64,000 nucleotides of DNA from Ariolimax columbianus (GCA_036924085.1 JAVGWX010000003.1:118180264-118244263); one strand, 5' to 3'. Counted from the first letter of the stretch, positions 11,901 through 22,620 are shown. The notes: generated by a model not told the origin, from the sequence alone. A program made the numbers and translations.

Positions 11901-12488
11901 AAGATGTGGTAACTGAAGCATACTTGTCAATGTTAGAAGAGGTGGTAACTGAAGCATAATTGTCAATGTTACATGATGTGGTAACTGAAGCATACTTGTC
12001 AATGTTACAAGATGTGGTAACTGAAGCATACTTGTCAATGTTACAAGAGGTGGTAACTGAAGCATACTTGTCAATGTTACAAGATGTTGTAACTGAAGCA
12101 TACTTGTCAATGTTACAAGATGTGGTAACTGAAGCATATTTGTCAATGTTACAAGAGGTGGTAACTAAAGCATACTTGTCAATGTTACAAGATGTGGTAA
12201 CTGAAGCATACTTGTCAATGTTACAAGATGTGGTAACTGAAGCATACTTGTCAATGTTACAAAATGTGGTAACTGAAGCATACTTGTCAATGTTACAAGA
12301 TGTGGTAACTGAAGCATACTTGTCAATGTTACAAGATGTGGTAACTGAAGCATACTTGTCAATGTTACAAGATGTGGTAACTGAAGTACACTTGTCAATG
12401 TAACAAGATGTGGTAACTGAAGTACACTTGTCAATGTTACAAGATGTGGTAACTGAAGTACACTTGTCAATGTTACAAGATGTGGTGT
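8941..12488. repeat. 3.5-kb minisatellite of a 36-bp unit, about 98 copies
   Basis: The unit starts TACTTGTCAATGTTACAAGA and continues TGTGGTAACTGAAGCA. It is 12 codons long and free of stops, so it gives long artificial frames on both strands (YLSMLQDVVTEA on plus; LQLPHLVTLTSV or CNIDKYASVTTS on minus). Variable positions are GTACAC/GCATAC/GTAAAC and GATGTG/GAAGTG/GAGGTG. Five units lack 5 bp (GATGGTAAC in place of GATGTGGTAAC plus flank, near 9247, 9606, 9823, 10971 and 11473), which breaks every frame. The last third (11800-12370) is the most homogeneous. I do not regard any of its frames as a gene. Confidence 0.95.
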
Positions 12489-12737
12489 GTGAGCCCTGTG
12501 TCTGAAGGTGTAGTTTCTGAGCCTGACATGTTTTTGTAATGATACCGTTCCATTGAAGGTGCCTAACCAGAATTGATCCTACTGGTTGTGGTGTATTAGT
12601 CGCTTGCATAGACAGTCGCCGCGTTGTGTTGTATGCTTGTTTTTTTATTTGCCCCCAAACCGACAACAGTTTTTGTCATTGCCAATAAACTTACATCTTA
12701 CCTTGTGATCAGAAGACAAATATCTCTCGACTACTCT

Positions 12738-12755
12738 CCTTTCTCTCTCTCTCCC

Positions 12756-12790
<35 letters not shown>
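12738..12790. repeat. (CT)n microsatellite
   Basis: A nearly pure CTCTCT run just after the 36-bp array. Bases 12489-12737 between them show no recognisable feature. Confidence 0.9.
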
Positions 12791-12794
<4 letters not shown>

Positions 12795-12927
12795 GCTCTC
12801 TTTCGCACTCTTTCGCTATTGTTAGTGTGACGTTTTTTCCCTAATTTGAGATATGCACACTCTTGTTAACCATGCTTGCTAAACGGTAATCTCCGTTTTT
12901 AGAAATTGCCATGTGACGTGGTTTATA

Positions 12928-13668
12928 AGAGGTGTGTTCAAAAAGTATCCGACCTTAACTGTTTTTTTAAATCCGCGGAAACAATGAATTCTCGATGTTG
13001 TCCTTCTGCAGGGAGGTACAGGCGGCCGTCATGCGCATGCGTGATTTTGTTCCCGCCTGCACATTGCTTTTTAGTGTTGATTGTGGTGAGCCACCTTCGG
13101 GTTTTCATTCACCACGAAACGACGCAATGTCAAAACCATGTTGACCGCGTCCCTTGAATCCTGTGGGGCTACATCACGAGTACGCACCACAATGTCAAGG
13201 TATTACCAAAGCGTACTACCTGGAGGTCATCCGTAACCTCTGTGAGGTGATGCTGTTCGATCAAACGACCGAACCCATGGATAATTTGAACTTGGATGCT
13301 CCATTAGTACAACGCACCCATCAAGTCTTCGCTTCCGATTCAGACTCTTCGCCAAACACAACATTCTTCTGGTTCGATAGGCACCCTATTCTCCTGACAT
13401 GGCTCCTTGCGGTTTTTGGCTGAAAACTGCTAAAATAGACCCACCCGATTTGAGTCAAGAGAAGACATTAAACAGAATGCGATGACTCAGCTATACTGAA
13501 TTCCCCACGAAACGTCTTCCTGAAATGCTTCCTGACAATGTTAGGATTGCTGGGAGACGTGTGTGGAGTCCCAGTGATAGTACTTTGAAGGGGATTAGAG
13601 TTTCAAACCTCCAGGTAAATAATTGCAATTTTCCACCCACTGTTCGGATACTTTTTGAACAAGCCTTG
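12928..13668 (+). mobile_element. Internally deleted mariner-type DNA transposon
   Basis: Terminal inverted repeats are clear: GTGTTCAAAAAGTATCCGA near the left end and the complement TCGGATACTTTTTGAACAAG at 13644-13663. TA dinucleotides lie immediately outside (12926-12927 and 13669-13670), as expected for Tc1/mariner. Remains of transposase are visible near 13380-13470: a degenerate YSPDMAPCGFWL (the conserved block near the third catalytic Asp in SETMAR-like mariners) and DPPDLSQEKT. At 741 bp it is about half the usual 1.3 kb, and the frame is broken. It cannot encode a working transposase. Confidence 0.8.
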
Positions 13669-13827
13669 TAAATGCTTTTAATTATAAAATTTTTCATGAT
13701 CAATATTATAGATTATGAAAATTCTCTTTCCTAGTGTTGTAAACTAGAGACAGCTATTGCTGAGTACAGCATAACTGAATGATTTGATCGATCCTAATGG
13801 TTTCCATTGCTGCAGCATGTTGATGTT

Positions 13828-14403
13828 ACTTAGTCACATTTCTTCTCTCAAAGGTTATTTAGAATTTGACTTAGTCACCTCTCTTCTCTCAAAGTTATAG
13901 AGGATTTGACTTAGTCACCTTTCTTCTCTCAAAGGTAATAGAGAATTTAACTTAGTCAACGCTCTTCTCTCGAAGGTTATAGAGGATTTGTCTTAGTCAC
14001 TGGTTTTCTCTCAAAGGTAGTAGGGGATTTGACTTAGTCGTAGCTCTTCTCCAAATGGTTATAGAGGATTTAGCTTAGCCACCGTTTTTCTCTCAAAGTT
14101 ATAGAGGATTTGACTTAGTCACCGCTCTTCACTCAAAGGATATAAAAGATTTGACTTAGTCACCGCTCTTCACTCAAAGGATTAAGAGTATTTGACTTAG
14201 TCACCGCTCTTCACTCACAGGATATAGACGATTTGACTTAGTCACCGCTCTTCACTCAAAGGATATAGACGATTTGACTTAGTCACCACTCTTCACTCAC
14301 AGGATATAGACGATTTGACTTAGTCACCGCTCTTCACTCAAAGGATATAGAAGATTTGACTTAGTCACCGCTCTTCACTCAAAGGGTATAGAAGATTTGA
14401 CGC
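13828..14403. repeat. 41-bp minisatellite, about 14 units (homogeneous part)
   Basis: The unit is TTGACTTAGTCACCGCTCTT followed by CACTCAAAGGATATAGAAGA and one more base. The right half (14100-14400) is nearly uniform, while the left units vary (TCTCTCAAAGGTTATAGAGG). Diverged units of the same type continue at 14576-14880 and 16199-16340, on the far sides of a SINE-B copy and a mariner. This was once one array interrupted by two insertions. Confidence 0.9.
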
Positions 14404-14575
14404 TGCCGAAGACGGATGTGTCGGATTGAAAGGTGAAAATATCGCAGTAAAGCTGCAAACTAGCGACACAACGCATTTCGTTCTACGAACTACATTCTGC
14501 TACTTGCAAAGCCATGAACAGGGCTTGGTAGCGGGAGATTGAGGATAAACGCAGAAGAAGAAACAAGACGAAAAT
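14404..14575 (+). mobile_element. SINE-B copy, (GAA)n-tailed, inserted in the 41-bp array
   Basis: It shares with 58198-58557 (which is on the other strand) the core GACGGATGTGTCGGATT..AATATCGCAGTAAAGCTG, ACGACACAACGCATT-like sequence, and the 3' end GTAGCGGGAGATTGAG followed by CGCAGAAGAAG. It is 5' truncated. Array units flank it on both sides. Confidence 0.7.
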
Positions 14576-14880
14576 TTGGCTGATTCAATGCTTTTGTTAG
14601 CATAGATTGTAGGGAATTTGATTTAGTCCCCGCATTTCCCCCTTTGGTTATTATAGAGGATTTGAAGTCGCAGCTCTTGTCCCACGAATTATTTGAAGAT
14701 TTAATTTAGCTGGTCTTGTCAAATAGGTTGTAGAAGAATTGACATAATCGTTTCTCTTTCATCATATGGTATAGACAATTCGACAGGCGCTGCTCTCTTT
14801 ACATTGGTTGTAGATGATTTTACATAGTCAATGCTCTTGTCCAATGGATTATAAATGATCTGACTTAGATGTTGCTCTTA
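14576..14880. repeat. Diverged 41-bp array units between two insertions
   Basis: Degenerate copies of the TTGACTTAGTCRCNGCTCTT unit, with TTTGATTTAGTCCCCGC, GACATAATCGTTTCTC and CTGACTTAGATGTTGCTCTT still recognisable. The sequence resumes after the mariner at 16199. Confidence 0.75.
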
Positions 14881-16196
14881 AACAAGGACCTTGTCATGTC
14901 TATACCCTGACCATGAAGCAGTAGGAGGAGAGAGTTGAAATTTGGCACAGTGCTTATTCCTTCTCAATGTAACCACCACCTGAATGTATACATTTCTGCA
15001 TCTCTGTGTGACCTTGAAAAGACCTTCAGAGTAAGGTAACCTATTTTTCGAACTAAACCAGTTATCACAAGCCAGTATGACATCTTCGAAATTGTCAAAC
15101 TGATTTCCTTTAAGCTGTTGTTTTAAGTTTTGGGATAAGAGAAAAGTCGAATGGAACTAAATCCGGAGAATATGGTGAATGTGGAAGAATTTCAATATTC
15201 AAATCGTTGGCTTTTTGCAGCACAAGTCTTGCTTTATGGGATGGCACGCTGTCTTGAAGCAAAGGCAGAATTTGAGTGCGCGCTATCCCTAGTTTCCTGG
15301 TCAGTCTTTCTTAGTTTAGTAAGGAGAACTGGACAATATTGCCCATTAACTGTCTTGCCATGAGGCATGTAATCTTTCAATATGACACTTTTGACATCCC
15401 AAAAAACAGTCAACATCACCTTTCTTGTAGATTTCTATGCTCTTGACTTGACATGTGTTGGTGAGCCCGGGGTGTTCCACTGCATGCTGGACATTTTGGA
15501 TTCTGAGTCTTAATGGTGAGCCCACGTCTCATCTACTTCTCATGGTCGGCAACATATTTTTCGACTGACACATTTTGAGCAACTGCCCACAGCAATCAAC
15601 CCTCGTTTGTTTCTGATTACATGTCAGCAGACGCGGGACCCAGCGGGCACACATTTTTCTCATGTTCAATCTGTTGTGTACAATTCTAAAAACTGTACAT
15701 TCATTCAGTTTTGGTGACCTAGATATCTCTACAATTGTCATTTTCCTATCCTGGTCAATGATTTTCTTCACTCTTGCAGCATTTTCATCGCTGCACTCTG
15801 AGGGTGGTCTTCCCGATCTTGGAAGATCAGCAACATGGGAAAGGCCACACATTAACTGCCTACACCAGTTTTTAACAGAAGCATACGAAAGACATAATTC
15901 CTTAAACATTGGTTCCTTCTCCCTGTTTATTTCTGTAGGTGTCGTTCTCTACAACATCAAGAATTTTATCACAGTTCTGGCCTTTGATTTCTTCATTGTT
16001 CTGACAAACCGTTAGAGTAGCAGATCCGGTCAATAAGATAAGATGCGCCATGCACATTACCGGGTAAACCCGTCAAGGAGGGAAATTCATACTTTTTAAG
16101 TCCAGTACAAATTGAATGAGCTAAATATGTACCACATTTCAACTATCTCCTCATACTGCTTCATAGTTAGGGTAATGACTTATGACAAGCCCTTAG
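14881..16196 (-). mobile_element. Nearly full-length mariner (SETMAR-like), transposase inactivated
   Basis: The ends form long imperfect inverted repeats: ACCTTGTCATG..ACCCTGACCATGAAGCAGTA at the left, matched by the complement of TACTGCTTCATAGTTAGGGT at 16153-16172 and its flank. TA lies outside both ends (14879-14880 and 16197-16198). Length (1316 bp) is typical of mariners. The minus strand encodes transposase blocks in order: the helix-turn-helix half with LPRSGRPPSEC and ARVKKIIDQDRKMTI (15529-15909), ETWAHH (first catalytic region, near 15515), MLTVFWDVKSVI (second, near 15400) and YSPDLVPFDFSL-like sequence (third, near 15150). Frameshifts and stops separate these blocks. It sits inside the old 41-bp array. 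Confidence 0.85.
15529..15909 (-). pseudogene. Mariner transposase, N-terminal DNA-binding region (fragment)
   Basis: This is the longest open part of the transposase in the mariner at 14881-16196. It contains the paired-type helix-turn-helix linker, the GRPPS motif before the second helix-turn-helix, and VFRIVHNRLNMRKMCARWVP, a segment characteristic of the SETMAR/mariner family that precedes the first catalytic Asp. The frame is lost just before the ETWAHH catalytic block and reopens out of frame after it. The first Met used by the frame is internal, as residues of the true N-terminus can be read upstream to about 15995. Confidence 0.75.
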
Positions 16197-16198
16197 TA

Positions 16199-16340
16199 TA
16201 GTGGATTAAAGAAGATTTGACTAGTTGCTGCTTTTGTCCCGAAACTTGTATAGGATTTGACCTTTAGGATGTTCTTCTGTCACATGTTGTGGATGATTTG
16301 ACTTACTTGCTGCTCTTATCTCATTGGTTTTAGAAGTCTG
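16199..16340. repeat. Right-hand remnant of the 41-bp array
   Basis: Units such as GATTTGACTAGTTGCTGCTT and GATTTGACTTACTTGCTGCT continue the array that was split by the mariner. Bases 16341-16479 show nothing recognisable. Confidence 0.7.
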
Positions 16341-16479
16341 TTTGTACTTTATTTGTGCTTGATAGTTTCTACAGGGTGGGGTAGTTGCCTTCTGCCCAAC
16401 CCTCATGTGTGGTCTATTACTAAATGCCTAACAGATTTAGTCATTTTTACGTGTGCTTAAAAATTGTATTTTAAATTCT

Positions 16480-16779
16480 TTGAGATTTTACGAGTTATAC
16501 CCTTATAAACAGGAATCAACTAAGACCCAAGAATTGGTATACCCTTATAAACAGGAATGAACTAAGACCCAAGAATGGTATACCCTTATAAACAGGAATG
16601 GACTAAGGGCCAAGAATGGGTATACCCTTATAAACAGGAATAAACTAAGACCAAAGAATGGTTATACCCTTATAAACAGGAATGGACTAAGACCCAAAAA
16701 TTGTATATCCTTATAAACAGGAATGAATTAAGACCCAAGAATGGGTATACCCTTATAAACAAGAATGAACTAAGACCCA
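16480..16779. repeat. 42-bp minisatellite, left arm (about 7 units)
   Basis: The unit is TACCCTTATAAACAGGAATG followed by AACTAAGACCCAAGAATGGG and TA. The array stops at 16779 where a LINE begins and resumes unchanged at 20466. The last 13 bp (GAACTAAGACCCA, 16767-16779) are repeated after the LINE as its target-site duplication. Confidence 0.95.
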
Positions 16780-17807
16780 CCCTTAAAATACTACAGTGGA
16801 ATGCGGAGGGAGTCATTAACAAAAAACTTTCCCTAACACATCACCTGCATGAAGGTAAGATTGACGTGGCATGTATCCATGAAACGCACCTCAACAATAA
16901 TCATAAATTCTCAATCAGAGGATACCAGACCTTCCGTCTAGATAGAGAAGGCCACAAAGGAGGGGTCCTGATACTGACCAGAAACTGCATACCGAGTAGC
17001 GCGGTATCTGTCAATCACACCGGACAAGCAGAAATTGTAGGAGTTGACATAATGGCTCAAGAGACGAAGCTCCGCATTTTCAATCTGTACGGACCACCAA
17101 ATAGAGACCTATCGCTCTCGAGTATGGAGGTCAGAGACTCCAACTGCATAGTAGTTGGAGATTTCAACAGCCACTCGGAGAGATGGGGATACTCTGACAC
17201 AGACAGCAGACGTGACGAAGTGGAAGATTGGGAGATAGATGCAAATCTCTCCCTAATCAATAGGCCGGAGGATAGCCCTAGCTTCTATTCAAGAACATGG
17301 CATACCACCTCGACTCCAGATTTGGCCTTCTCCACACAGGACATACACCATAAAATAGACCGCCAGGTGCTAAACCAACTGGCAGGTAGCGACCACAGGC
17401 CGATCAGGCTAACCATTGACATGGAAGTAGGCCCACAGGAAACAAAACCGCTCCCACGTTGGAATTACAAACGAGCCGACTGGGACAGATTTGCAATCCT
17501 GACAGATGGGCTGTGTGAAACCATCAACACACGAAACACCAAAATGAAGCCCATGGTAGAGAGCCTAAGCAAGGCACTAATGCAAGCCGCCACTGAAACC
17601 ATCCCAAGAGGAGCTAGGAAAAACTATAAGCCCTACTGGAATGATGAGTTGCAGAAAGTGGAAGATGCAGTAACAATTGCTAGGAACATGGCAGAGCGAG
17701 AAAAATCCATGGAGGCAAACATCGCCCTCAAAGCCGCCACGGCTAGTACAAACACACTCTCAAGCAAACAGCAAGAGAAAGCTGGAAAAATAAAACGGAA
17801 AGTCTAA
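16701..17807 (+). pseudogene. LINE endonuclease domain (APE type)
   Basis: All key APE-endonuclease motifs are present: LQWNAEG (Asn), CIHETHL (Glu), GDFNSHSERWG (Asp/Asn), TPDLAF (Asp) and AGSDHRPI (Asp/His). It would nick target DNA to prime reverse transcription. The open frame starts at 16701 in the minisatellite, so its first 26 or so residues (MYILINRNELRPKNGYTLIN and on) come from array units and only then join the true endonuclease at LKILQWN (about 16783). The frame ends at a stop created by an indel near 17800, while the linker (LDKDGNKLWKLV) continues in another frame. Confidence 0.85.
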
Positions 17808-18570
17808 ACCTAGACAAAGACGGGAACAAGCTATGGAAGCTAGTCAGAGCCATGAACGACGAAACCCCGTCAAATAAAAAAATTACTATCAAGCAAGGCG
17901 AGAACTTGATCACAGGTAAGAAAACCGCAAACGCCTTTGTCGATCACTATGCCAGAGCAAACCACATCGAGGTCCCTGCAGATAAGCATGCAGACATTAG
18001 CGAAGAGCTAAAGGGGCACGAAAACATGAATACGGCACCTGAAGAGCACATGATGGCCAAATTAACAATGCGCGAAATGGAAGAGGCTATGAGAACACTA
18101 AAGAAAAGGAAATCTCCCGGAAAAGACGGGATAACAAACGAAATGCTGATGGGGCTGGGCCAAACAGCGAAGAGGAAACTGCTATCGGTCCTGAACCAAA
18201 GCTGGAAAAGGGGAATTGTACCACAGGCATGGAAAGACGCAATACTGGTACCAGTACCAAAAACAGGAAAGGACAAAACAGATCCAAATGGATACAGGCC
18301 CATAAGTCTACTGAGCTGTGTCGGCAAGCTGATGGAACGGATGATTAAAAACACCAGACTGATGTGGCATCTGGAAGAAAAACGAATACTAATTCCACAG
18401 CAAGCCGGCTTTAGACAGCACAGATCCACTGAGGACCAGGTCATCCTCATAGCCCAGGAGATAGAAGATGCCTACCAGGCACAGAAACACACAGTAGCTG
18501 TTTGGGTGGATCTGGAAAAGGCATTTGACAAAGTCTGGAAAGATGAACTTAAAGTCAAGCTAAGAAGAAG
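17808..18570 (+). pseudogene. LINE reverse transcriptase, N-terminal half
   Basis: The frame reads through the linker, then KKRKSPGKDGITNEML (reverse transcriptase region 0/1), VPVPKTGKD, GYRPISLLSCVGKLMER, AGFRQHRSTEDQV and motif A, VWVDLEKAFDKVW, with its catalytic Asp. A one-base deletion near 18573 throws the frame out just before YKWINHYL. Longest open part is 17852-18664, the end being out-of-frame sequence. It belongs to the LINE at 16780-20465. Confidence 0.85.
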
Positions 18571-19535
18571 TGATGTTTTGGGAAGATGTACAAGTGGATC
18601 AACCACTACCTCAAACAAAGAACGGCCAGAGTCCAAGTACAAGGGCAGAGGAGCAAAAAGGTGACACTCGAGCAGGGAGTACCCCAAGGGGGAGTACTGT
18701 CACCCACACTCTTCCTGGTATATATAAACGATATTACAGAGAATATACCAAGAAGAGTCCATAGCTCAATGTTTGCAGACGATCTGGCTATGTGGACCTC
18801 TGAAAAAAATCTCACCATAGCAAGAAATCGGATGCAGACGGCCCTAACATCGCTGGAAGAGTGGGCGAACTCATGGCTGGTCAAAATAAACGAGGAGAAA
18901 ACCACATGCACAATATTCTCGCTTTCATTAAAACCCCAAAGTATCAAATTAAGTCTAAATGGCAAATTCCTGCAGCCAAACGACAACCCAACCTATCTGG
19001 GAGTCACATTTGATCGGCGCATGACATGGAAAAGTCAGATTGAGAGAAACCGAATGAAAGCCAGAGAAAGAATGGCAATCATGAGGAAACTTGCTGGCAC
19101 AAGCTGGGGAGCAGACGAAGGCATACTAAAGAAACTGTACACTGGAAGAGTGAGACCAGTTCTCGAGTATGGCATTGCGGCATGGACAACAGCAGCGAAG
19201 GCGAACTTCGATAAAGTTAGCAAACTTCAAAACCAAGCCATGAGAATTATAACAGGTGGCATGAAGTCAACGCCAATTGTAGAACTTGAAAAGATTACAA
19301 AACTGCAATCCATGACCGATAGAAGAGACTGCAGAGCCCAGCTGCAGTCAGAGAAACTCCGAAGACTGACCGACCATCCAATGCACCAGAGACTAAACAT
19401 CTTAGGAAATAGGAAACTAAAGCGGAGAAACTTTGCAGAAATAGCCAAAGAAAAGATGCACGAAGATCCCATAAACGCACTAACAACACCAAAACCCATC
19501 ACTACTGTACGAAAACCTATTGGAGGCAGGATATA
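18571..19535 (+). pseudogene. LINE reverse transcriptase, C-terminal half
   Basis: It starts at MYKWINHYLKQRTARV and contains motif B (GVPQGGVLSPTLFLVYIND), motif C with both catalytic Asp residues (MFADDLAMW), motif E region (YLGVTFDRRMTWKS) and the thumb (YTGRVRPVLEYGIAAW, QNQAMRIITGG). The frame ends at 19548 through a one-base deletion near 19521 relative to the copy at 27350. The palm residues are intact although the full ORF is broken. Confidence 0.85.
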
Positions 19536-19599
19536 TTTCCAGAGGTAGTAGAAAATATACCAGGTATTGCAAACAAAAACTGCCAGACTGAAAAAGAAA

Positions 19600-20215
19600 G
19601 GAGAGACACTACCCTAAGATTCATAACGAAAAGCTACCCAAGCATGGACTGGACCCATGCATACACCGACGGTTCTGTAACAAACACAACACAGAACGGA
19701 GGGGCAGGAGCATTCCTGAACCTACCAGATGGCAGAAAAATAACACTGTCATTCGCTACTGGTAAGTACACAAGCAATTTCAGAGCGGAGGCAGAGGCAC
19801 TGAGGGCGGCAGTGGAAGAAATGGTGACACACAGTGAAAATGAAAGCCATATAGTTATGCTTACAGATGCTCTCGCCGTAGTCACAGCGCTAAAAAGCCA
19901 GAAAAACACTGAAGAGCAGCACTCTGCAAACTGTGCCAGCAGTCTGCACCAAAAAGGGTAGTGGTACAGTGGGTCCCATCACACTGCAACATCCAAGGCA
20001 ACGAGGAGGCAGACAGACTGGCAAAAGAAGGTGCAAGACTACCACAAACGGATACCAGTATGACGTACGAAGAGTCAAAACGGCTTATCAAAGCCAGATA
20101 CATGACCAAATGGGAAACCGAACATACTGGTTACACCAAAAACGATGCCTATTACCAGTTGAACCGAAGAGAGCAGGTCGTTGTCTTCAGACTTCGCACT
20201 GGCACAATAAACTGA
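19600..20215 (+). pseudogene. LINE RNase H domain
   Basis: It carries the RNase H catalytic signature: AYTDGS (first Asp), FRAEAEAL (Glu), MLTDALAV (Asp) and WVPSHCNIQGNEEAD (His/Asp). It would degrade the RNA of the RNA/DNA hybrid. A 14-bp deletion near 19915, compared with the copy at about 26960, shifts the frame between the third and fourth motifs. The second part continues at 19961-20215. RNase H places this LINE in or near the I group rather than CR1 or RTE. Confidence 0.85.
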
Positions 20216-20440
20216 GGTACCACCTATTCAACAAATTGAAAATAGGTAGTACCGATGAATGCCCGTGCGGTACTGGTAAAATGACCGCTGAACATCTGCT
20301 GCAGAACTGCCCGACATACGAGGATCAGAGAGAGCAGATGTGGCCATCACCAGTGGAACTGCAAGACAAGCTCTATGGCAGTGGCGACAGCCTCAGGATG
20401 ACCGCCGCTTTTTTCGAAAAAATAATTGTTACTGTCTGAC
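20216..20440 (+). pseudogene. LINE C-terminal Cys/His knuckle and tail
   Basis: The sequence reads YHLFNKLKIG, then CPCGTGKMTAEHLLQNCP, a CxC..H..C putative zinc-binding knuckle common at the end of such LINE proteins. It ends FFEKIIVTV and a stop at 20437-20439. It is out of frame with the RNase H part because of a one-base loss near 20212. The simple (AAG)n tail begins 13 bp downstream. Confidence 0.8.
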
Positions 20441-20465
20441 TGCGTACGCAGAAGAAGAAGAAGAA

Positions 20466-20700
20466 GAACTAAGACCCAAGAATGGTATACCCTTATAAAC
20501 AGGAATGGACTAAGGCCCAAGAATTGGTATACCCTTATAAACAGGAATGGACTAAGGCCCAAGAATGGGTATACCCTTATAAACAGGAATGGACTAAGGC
20601 CCAAGAATGGGTATACCCTTATAAACAGGAATAAACTAAGATCCAAGAATGGTTATACCCTTAAAACAGGAATGAACTAAGACCCAAGAATGGGTATTAT
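20466..20700. repeat. 42-bp minisatellite, right arm
   Basis: Same unit as 16480-16779, about 5.5 copies, resuming in the correct phase after the LINE. Poor units (GGTTATACCCTTAAAACAGG) mark its right edge. Confidence 0.95.
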
Positions 20701-21690
20701 TTGCACCACGACGCCTTGCCATGCGTTTAGAATGTTTTCCCAAAAATTGTTTCACTCATCGACATTCACACATATAAAAAACTTACACGTGAGGTAATCA
20801 TGTGGATTTTAACGATTACTATAGAAACAACTGACCAAATATGGTTTAATAGAAAAATAAATAACATGTTTTCCCCTTTGATAAGAGGAAGAATAAAGCT
20901 GCTAACATAGCTGTCCGTGAATCTAGCAACCTCATCATGTAATGGAAATTGCAACAGAAGCAAGAACTGTTGAATACTTGAAGTGTTTTAGTGGCGGCTT
21001 CCTTGCTCTCACATTTGTCACGACAAAGTCCGCGGTCCACACTTCTTGGCCTAACAGATACAAGTGGACACTTAGGGCAATGGTCTCAAACTGAAATCAC
21101 TCTCGTGGTCACGCGAGCAAAGTCCATGTACCAAGTGTCACATGGACCAAGTGTCACATGTACCAAGTATCACATGGACCAAGTATAGCAGGAAAACAAA
21201 CTTGACGGCCAAGTGTATCGTTAGAACATCTCGAATAACCAACGGCCGCTTGAGAACACTCGAGAACCTATATTATCAAATATGAAACTGATAGTCGAGT
21301 ATAAACATTATTGGATGTAAGATTTATCCTTAATACTGATGTTCATGTAACTTGGTTAATCGATTTCATTTATGCTGTCTGCGTTTTTCAAGTCAATGAC
21401 AAAGCCATACTTAGGATGCTACATAACTTAATTGTTTAACTTTGCTTGTATTTCAACCAATAAGGGTTTTGCGTTTTGCCGAAGTTTCTCATAACTTAAA
21501 ACTATTTGGAAGGAATCGTATTTCTAAAATTGTATAGTTCAGTGGAAGTGCCATCTCCACATCAGAAGTTGGCTGCAGTGGATCTTCAACATCCTCTGTC
21601 TCTTGCCATGATGGTGCAATCTGGCAAGGTATTCTTTTGATGTTGTACTACCACTTATAGCGGTGTTTACATCTAGTACTATTACTCTCA
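20701..21690. other. No gene; one short tandem repeat
   Basis: AT-rich sequence with no recognisable domain. At 21127-21184 the phrase CCAAGTGTCACATGGA or close variants occurs four times in tandem. Minus-strand sequence at 21540-21700 (ARLHHHGKRQ) may be LINE-derived, but I cannot place it. Confidence 0.5.
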
Positions 21691-21699
21691 TCTTTCCAT

Positions 21700-22620
21700 T
21701 GTGGACGATTGAACAAAGTAATTGAGAAATCATTATCATTTCTCTGTCTCCTGAGGATTGGCTGCATTAAGAAGACAACAGCATCAACCAATCAGAATAG
21801 AATTCTACAGATTGACCAAAAAAATTTGTTGGTCTGGAACTTTGCCGATGACGGGGCTCTTCTGTTTCATAACCATAATCAAATGCAAAATAAAATAAGT
21901 ATACTTCTTGGAGGTCACATCAATTGGAACTGAAAATATATCGAGAAATCACATTTTGAGTATAAATGTAACTAGCGACAATCAGATTGCGTTGAGAGAC
22001 ACGATTCTGTTAGATGTACAATCATTGATACATTTCTGTTGCGGTATAAACAAAGTATTAGGTGCAGATAAAAAAAATATCAACCGTTTTCAATATCAAG
22101 TTTTCATTTGATTGGACAACTTAATAGAAATGGTATTATGTCAAAACATACACACAGAATTGCCACTCTGATGTAGTCAGCCCTTCTGTATGGCACTGAA
22201 ACATGCACAACAAAATCATCATTCATAAATATAGACTTTTATAAATTGGGGTTTGTGCAGCATATCATGTTTTAAATGATATCTGATCACTAATGTGGAA
22301 CTGTTGGATTGAACTAGTCATACACAAATGAAACAGGAAATGAAGAAAAGATTCTGGAGTTGGAAAGGATACCAATTAAAGAAACTAGCTGATAGCATTA
22401 CTAGACAGTCTCTACTCTGGAATCGCCGAGGACAAAGGAAGCAAAGGATGATTAAAACAAACATGGAGACAAGCGCTTAAGACAAGCATAACGGAAACGG
22501 CAGACATGGTCAGACCTGGAGGGATTTGCTTAAAACAGGAGGACGACTTGTAATTATTCAAGTCCAGAACTTTACACACGACCCAGATTAGCTGCTGATG
22601 AGGCGAGAAATGACAACGCC
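21700..22620 (+). pseudogene. Degenerate LINE reverse transcriptase, C-terminal part
   Basis: Motif C is preserved as WNFADDGALLFHNHNQMQ (21833-21886). Further on come ALLYGTETCTTK (22170-22205), and around 22330-22440 a degenerate version of the common LINE tail that includes NRRGQRKQ-like and KRFWSWKG sequence. Stops and frameshifts occur throughout. No tail or target duplication could be found. Confidence 0.6.

Larger units (their letters stand above)
16780..20465 (+). mobile_element. I/Jockey-group LINE with RNase H, best copy, inserted in a minisatellite
   Basis: It carries, in order, an APE-type endonuclease, a reverse transcriptase, RNase H and a C-terminal CPCG..H..C knuckle. It ends in GCGTACGCAG followed by (AAG)n (20440-20465). 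The 13-bp duplication GAACTAAGACCCA flanks it exactly (16767-16779 and 20466-20478). Removing the element plus one duplication restores an intact 42-bp unit. It starts abruptly at the first endonuclease residues, so it is 5' truncated or lacks ORF1. Compared with the copies at 26398-27692 and 63558-64000 it has small indels near 17800, 18573, 19521, 19915 (14 bp missing) and 20212. The domains themselves are well preserved, so it is young but not functional. Confidence 0.9.

Noticed and set aside
8941..12488. CRISPR array
   Set aside because: Repeats are contiguous without unique spacers, and the other genes in the window are animal retrotransposons.
8942..12666. Several 100-400-residue leucine- or threonine-rich repeat proteins on both strands
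   Set aside because: The 36-bp unit has no stop in most frames. Frames are open simultaneously on both strands and are broken at the 31-bp units, and no start or promoter context is evident.
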